From Oscillospiraceae bacterium (GTDB taxonomy: Bacteria; Bacillota_A; Clostridia; Oscillospirales; Oscillospiraceae): a DNA stretch of 9,826 nucleotides. The stretch is taken from positions 1 through 9,826 of the forward strand of contig JAFYAB010000097.1 of NCBI GenBank assembly GCA_017540945.1, written 5' to 3'. The notes beneath the pieces were generated by a model. That model was not told the origin of the DNA. It did not search any database and was given only the letters and a program-made list of their open reading frames with translations. Every line of letters starts with the position of its first letter. Within the stretch, counting starts at the first letter, position 1. A program made the translations under genes and the position numbers. Of the stretch, positions 7,453 through 9,826 are shown in pieces.

Positions 7453-7624
7453 GTAGGGGACGCTCTTACCCGTCAGGGTGAGCGTCCCGGCATTCGGAAC
7501 GAATGCAATTTGCCGTAAGGCAAATCGGATCGTTTGCTTACGCAAACGACACATGCTTCGCATGCGCGGACGAGCAATGCTCGTCCCTACATCCCCTTTT
7601 GCAGCGCAGGCAATCAGCCCGCCC
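7453..7624. repeat. Seven-hairpin repeat unit, tandem copy C (172 bp, lacks spacer)
   Basis: Exactly 185 bp after copy B. The core (7453-7590) differs from copy B only in the hairpin 3 loop (GTAA instead of GTGA). Module 7 is decayed in the same way as in copy B. The 13-base GATACGCGCCACC spacer is missing, and the unit instead joins the terminal hairpin beginning GTAGGGG. Confidence 0.95.
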
Positions 7625-7628
7625 GTAG

Positions 7629-7647
7629 GGGCGCTCATTGAGCGCCC
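7629..7647. repeat. Terminal hairpin of the repeat block
   Basis: This is a perfect inverted repeat, GGGCGCTC-ATT-GAGCGCCC, preceded by GTAGG. It closes the tandem block as the 174-192 hairpin closes the block upstream of recN. Its arms equal the outer arms of hairpin 1 (GGACGCTC/GAGCGTCC) with one compensated A-T to G-C change. Confidence 0.85.
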
Positions 7648-7666
7648 GAAGCCCCCCGCCCGGACG

Positions 7667-7684
7667 AGGGATTAGGGATTAAGG
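7667..7684 (+). repeat. Left 18-bp inverted heptamer repeat flanking the four-helix-bundle gene
   Basis: AGGGATTAGGGATTAAGG is the exact reverse complement of 8240-8257. The pair encloses 591 bp holding the AT-rich small gene. Because both arms are built from heptamers, the match may reflect the repeat family rather than element ends. Confidence 0.75.
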
Positions 7685-7753
7685 ATCAGGGTGTGTTAAG
7701 AGGAAAGGGAGAAGAGGGCTTGCTTGGTTTCGATCAGCAATCAGAGTTGCATT

Positions 7754-8110
7754 ATGAACAGTTTTGAAAAGTTGGTTTATTGGCAAAAGGCCAGACAATT
7801 GACAAAAGAGATTTATTCACTGACGTCACTTTTCCCAAAAGAAGAACAGTATGGATTGTCTGCTCAAATCAGAAGAGCTGCTGTCTCAATCTCTTCCAAT
7901 ATTGCAGAAGGATACGGCAGACAATATCGTGCGGATTACATCCATTTTTTGAATGTTTCCCGCGGTTCTTGTTATGAAGTAATGTCCCAGCTGCTGCTTT
8001 GCATCGATTTGGGTTTCATACAGGAACAACAGGCGAAGAAATCACAGGAACTGTGTGAAGAGATCGGAAAAATGTTGAATTCCGCAATTCAGTCCCTGCA
8101 GAATAAATAA
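7754..8110 (+). CDS. Four-helix-bundle protein (23S rRNA intervening-sequence protein family)
   Basis: The 118-residue product matches the small all-helical family first seen encoded in 23S rRNA intervening sequences and related to the Avd accessory protein of diversity-generating retroelements. Diagnostic segments are FEKLVYWQKARQLTKEIY at the N-terminus, LSAQIRRAAVSISSNIAEGYGR in the centre and the final EIGKMLNSAIQSL helix. The molecular role of stand-alone members is not established. The chosen ATG at 7754 starts the conserved part but has no clear Shine-Dalgarno sequence. A TTG at 7724 follows a GGAAAGGGAGAAGAGGG stretch and would add 10 residues. The gene is visibly more AT-rich than its neighbours, is not inside an rRNA gene, and is bracketed by inverted heptamer repeats, which suggests a separate origin. 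Confidence 0.88.
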   Translation: MNSFEKLVYWQKARQLTKEIYSLTSLFPKEEQYGLSAQIRRAAVSISSNIAEGYGRQYRADYIHFLNVSRGSCYEVMSQLLLCIDLGFIQEQQAKKSQELCEEIGKMLNSAIQSLQNK

Positions 8111-8239
8111 TTCGGGTTTAAGGATTCAGATGTGGAAACAGGAAAAAGAGCGGAGCGGCTGTAATCCCTTTACAAGCTTTGATAAAAATCGCTGTGAATT
8201 CCACGGTGGTATGTCTCTGAACCCTATACCCTGTCCCCA

Positions 8240-8258
8240 CCTTAATCCCTAATCCCTA
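8240..8258 (-). repeat. TAATCCC heptamer run upstream of nadK (right inverted repeat)
   Basis: The run contains two full TAATCCC heptamers. It is identical over 19 bases to 210-228 upstream of recN, and its first 18 bases are the exact reverse complement of 7667-7684. It ends 8 bp before the nadK Shine-Dalgarno sequence. Confidence 0.85.
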
Positions 8259-8266
8259 TTCAAATT

Positions 8267-8272
8267 AAGGAG
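8267..8272 (+). promoter_or_regulatory. nadK ribosome-binding site with long spacing
   Basis: AAGGAG lies 16 bases before the ATG at 8289, longer than the usual 5-9. No closer site is visible, and an in-frame TAA at 8277-8279 rules out any earlier start. The long gap may lower nadK translation. Confidence 0.55.
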
Positions 8273-8288
8273 AATTTAACAGAATTCT

Positions 8289-9149
8289 ATGAAACGTGTA
8301 GTCATGACCCCCAACCCCTACCGCGACCGGGATTTCTCCTGCGTGCGGGAGGCCAAGCGTATCCTGGAGGAGTCCGGCGTTGAGGTCAAGGTCTGTCTTG
8401 CCTTTGACCTGGATCCCAGCTTTGTGCTCCCCGACACGGTGGAGCTGAGCGATCTGCAGACCGAGCTCAGGAGCGCCGACGCCCTGATCTGCTTCGGCGG
8501 TGACGGGACCATCCTCCACAGCTCCAAGCTGGCTATGCGCCGGGGGATCCCCATTCTGGGCGTCAACATCGGAACCGTGGGCTTTATGGCGGAGCTGGAA
8601 TCCGGCGAGATGCGGCTGCTTGCCAAGCTGGCCACGGACGATTACCAGATCGACGAGCGCATGACCATCTACGTCCGGCTGATCCACGAGGGCCGGACCA
8701 TCTATCGGGACACCGCCCTCAACGACGCGGTGATCACCAAGGGCGCCGTGGCCCGGGTCATCCAGACCGCCGTTTTTCTCGACGGCGTGGAGGCCATGAA
8801 CTTCAACGGCGATGGGCTGATCGCCGCCACCCCCACGGGCTCCACGGCCTATTCCATGTCCGCCGGGGGACCGATCGTGGAGCCCCAGGCCGACAACATC
8901 ATCCTGACGCCCATCTGCGCCCACAACCTGCAGCCCCGGAGCCTGATCGCCTCGCCCCAGCGCAAGGTGGAGATCCAGGTGGGCCGCATCAACCGCCGCA
9001 ACGCCTTTTTGTCGGTGGACGGCGGCAAGGCCGTGCGGGTCTACACCGGCGACCGGATCCTGCTGGAGATGGGCAACCAGAAGACCATGCTCTTGAAATT
9101 AAAGAACACCACGTTCTTTGATATAGTGAAGTCGAAACTCAACCAGTGA
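8289..9149 (+). CDS. nadK: NAD kinase
   Basis: NAD kinase phosphorylates NAD to NADP in the cytoplasm. The 286-residue product has typical length. Key motifs are GGDGT (70-74) in the nucleotide-binding N-domain, GVNIGTVGFMAEL (91-103), LNDAVITKG (144-152, the NE/D motif position) and GDGLIAATPTGSTAYSMSAGGP (174-195), the conserved C-domain NAD-binding segment. The ATG at 8289 is the first possible start after an in-frame stop. argR follows after 21 bp, so the two are probably cotranscribed, as is common in Firmicutes (nadK-argR-recN). Usual upstream partners such as tlyA are absent; the four-helix-bundle gene and repeats stand there instead. Confidence 0.97.
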   Translation: MKRVVMTPNPYRDRDFSCVREAKRILEESGVEVKVCLAFDLDPSFVLPDTVELSDLQTELRSADALICFGGDGTILHSSKLAMRRGIPILGVNIGTVGFMAELESGEMRLLAKLATDDYQIDERMTIYVRLIHEGRTIYRDTALNDAVITKGAVARVIQTAVFLDGVEAMNFNGDGLIAATPTGSTAYSMSAGGPIVEPQADNIILTPICAHNLQPRSLIASPQRKVEIQVGRINRRNAFLSVDGGKAVRVYTGDRILLEMGNQKTMLLKLKNTTFFDIVKSKLNQ

Positions 9150-9157
9150 CCGAAAAT

Positions 9158-9163
9158 GGAGAG
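9158..9163 (+). promoter_or_regulatory. argR ribosome-binding site deciding the start
   Basis: GGAGAG lies 7 bases before the ATG at 9171. The alternative in-frame ATG at 9156 overlaps this site and has only ACCGAAA before it, so 9171 is preferred. Confidence 0.8.
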
Positions 9164-9170
9164 AATAAAC

Positions 9171-9623
9171 ATGAAATCTCAGAGACAAACCAAAATTTTG
9201 GAAATCATCGCATCCAAGGACATCGAGACCCAGGAGCAGCTGCTGGAAGAGCTGCGCCAGGCCGGTTTCCACAGCACCCAGGCCACCATCTCCCGCGACA
9301 TCAAGGAGCTCCGCATCCTCAAGGACCTGACCGCCATGGGCACCTATCGCTACTCCATCGGCACCAAGGAGACCTCCGGCGCCTTCTCGAACCGCTTGAA
9401 CTCCATCTTCAAGGAGAGCGTCATCAGCTATGACTACGCCCAGAACATCGTGGTGGTGAAGACCCTCCCGACCCTGGCGCCCGCCGCGGGCCGCGCCATC
9501 GACGCCATGAACATGTCCGTGGTGGTGGGCACCCTGGCAGGCGACGACACCCTGCTGATCATCATGCGGGACGTCCAGTCCGCCATCGGCTTCTGCATCG
9601 AGATCAAGAAGCTGCTGGATTGA
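9171..9623 (+). CDS. argR: Arginine repressor ArgR
   Basis: ArgR is a hexameric, arginine-dependent DNA-binding protein that represses arginine synthesis and can activate catabolic genes. From the ATG at 9171 the product has 150 residues, as expected. The N-terminal winged helix-turn-helix spans about 1-65 with the recognition region STQATISRDIKEL (35-47). The C-terminal oligomerisation and arginine-binding domain (about 80-150) contains TLAPAAGRAIDAM and GTLAGDDTLLI, whose paired Asp125-Asp126 match the arginine-contacting aspartates. It lies 21 bp after nadK. In related genomes recN usually follows; here a hairpin repeat begins 11 bp after the stop codon, and its first hairpins may act as the transcript end. 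No ARG box was recognised in the window. Confidence 0.97.
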   Translation: MKSQRQTKILEIIASKDIETQEQLLEELRQAGFHSTQATISRDIKELRILKDLTAMGTYRYSIGTKETSGAFSNRLNSIFKESVISYDYAQNIVVVKTLPTLAPAAGRAIDAMNMSVVVGTLAGDDTLLIIMRDVQSAIGFCIEIKKLLD

Positions 9624-9634
9624 TGCGCCACGAT

Positions 9635-9826
9635 GATCCCCGCCTGTAGCGCGGGCTATCAGCCCGCCCGATACGCGCCACCGTAGGGGACGCTCTTACC
9701 CGTCAGGGTGAGCGTCCCGGCATTCGGAACGAATGCAATTTGCCGTAAGGCAAATCGGATCGTTTGCTTGCGCAAACGACGCATGCTTCGCATGCGCGGA
9801 CGAGCAATGCTCGTCCCTACATCCCC
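9635..9826. repeat. Multi-hairpin repeat, copy after argR (runs off window end)
   Basis: A leading partial unit (GATCCCCGC, module-7 hairpin GCGGGCT-ATC-AGCCCGC at 9651-9667, GATACGCGCCACC spacer) is followed by a complete 138-bp core at 9683-9820 and ATCCCC. Bases 9686-9826 are identical to 1-141. The unit starts 11 bp after the argR stop, so the strong hairpins could end or protect the nadK-argR transcript. Confidence 0.93.

Larger units (their letters stand above)
8111..8288. other. Intergenic region between the four-helix-bundle gene and nadK
   Basis: This 178-bp stretch has AT-rich sequence to about 8220 and then the CCTTAATCCCTAATCCCTA heptamer run. I see no convincing gene, RNA or -35/-10 pair in it. 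The first part shares the base composition of the four-helix-bundle gene. Confidence 0.6.

Noticed and set aside
7083..7624. CRISPR array
   Set aside because: The units are 185 bp, almost identical throughout, with no short repeat/unique spacer alternation and no cas gene.
7108..7675. Similar 61-65-residue reading frames beginning MSVPAFGTNAICR in every repeat copy, also at 23-208
   Set aside because: They arise because the repeat itself is conserved. Copy differences change residues (Lys/Glu, Val/Ile, Arg/His) with no synonymous bias, no good Shine-Dalgarno sequence precedes them, and the sequence is explained by hairpins.
8161..8215. Possible nadK promoter around TTTACA and GATAAAAAT
   Set aside because: No -35/-10 pair with acceptable spacing could be assembled from these bases.
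7667..8257. Diversity-generating retroelement, suggested by the Avd-related protein near near-identical repeats
   Set aside because: No reverse transcriptase gene is present. The copy differences are few G/A transitions at fixed loop positions, not adenine-targeted scatter in a coding repeat pair.
9156..9170. Earlier ATG start for argR
   Set aside because: The GGAGAG site for the ATG at 9171 overlaps this codon, and the conserved ArgR N-terminus begins at 9171.
1..9826. A genuine small plasmid or phage genome, as suggested by the matching ends
   Set aside because: There are no replication, mobilisation, partition or phage genes, and the content is chromosomal housekeeping. The overlap lies in a multi-copy repeat and has the length of an assembler k-mer.

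Overview
This 9.8-kb GC-rich window looks like chromosomal DNA of a gut-type clostridium (Bacillota, probably Oscillospirales/Ruminococcaceae-like). The evidence is high-GC housekeeping genes with strong Shine-Dalgarno sites, a DivIVA-family protein, and argR, nadK and recN of Firmicutes type. The taxon is inferred from gene families only. Every confident gene is on the + strand. Given its end structure (below), the window is probably one complete metagenomic contig.

Layout: (1) 1-228: one copy of a multi-hairpin repeat and a short TAATCCC heptamer run, directly upstream of the recN ribosome-binding site. (2) 245-4689: recN, a polytopic membrane protein of unknown function and tyrS, 12 and 20 bp apart, probably one transcript, ending at a hairpin at 4692-4713. 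(3) 4761-6904: a divIVA-like coiled-coil gene overlapping pncB by 1 base. (4) 6905-7700: a telomere-like GGGATTA/AGGATTA heptamer array, then three tandem 185-bp units that each fold into seven hairpins, then a further hairpin and a short heptamer run. (5) 7754-8110: an AT-rich gene for a four-helix-bundle (23S rRNA intervening-sequence protein) family member, bracketed by 18-bp inverted heptamer repeats. (6) 8289-9623: nadK and argR, 21 bp apart. (7) 9635-9826: another copy of the hairpin repeat, running off the end.

The genes serve ordinary functions: DNA repair (RecN), translation (TyrRS), division or polar growth (DivIVA-like), NAD salvage and NADP synthesis (PncB, NadK) and arginine control (ArgR). 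PncB and NadK act on the same cofactor pool at different steps.

The unusual part is the repeat system. It has five copies of a 138-bp core that is almost entirely back-to-back hairpins, with variant end hairpins that show compensatory base changes and heptamer arrays whose orientation flips around gene blocks. In addition, bases 1-141 are identical to 9686-9826. Joining the ends gives nadK-argR-repeat-recN, the usual Firmicutes order. The contig is therefore probably a graph loop closed through this repeat, and the gene order across 6905-8288 should be treated with caution.
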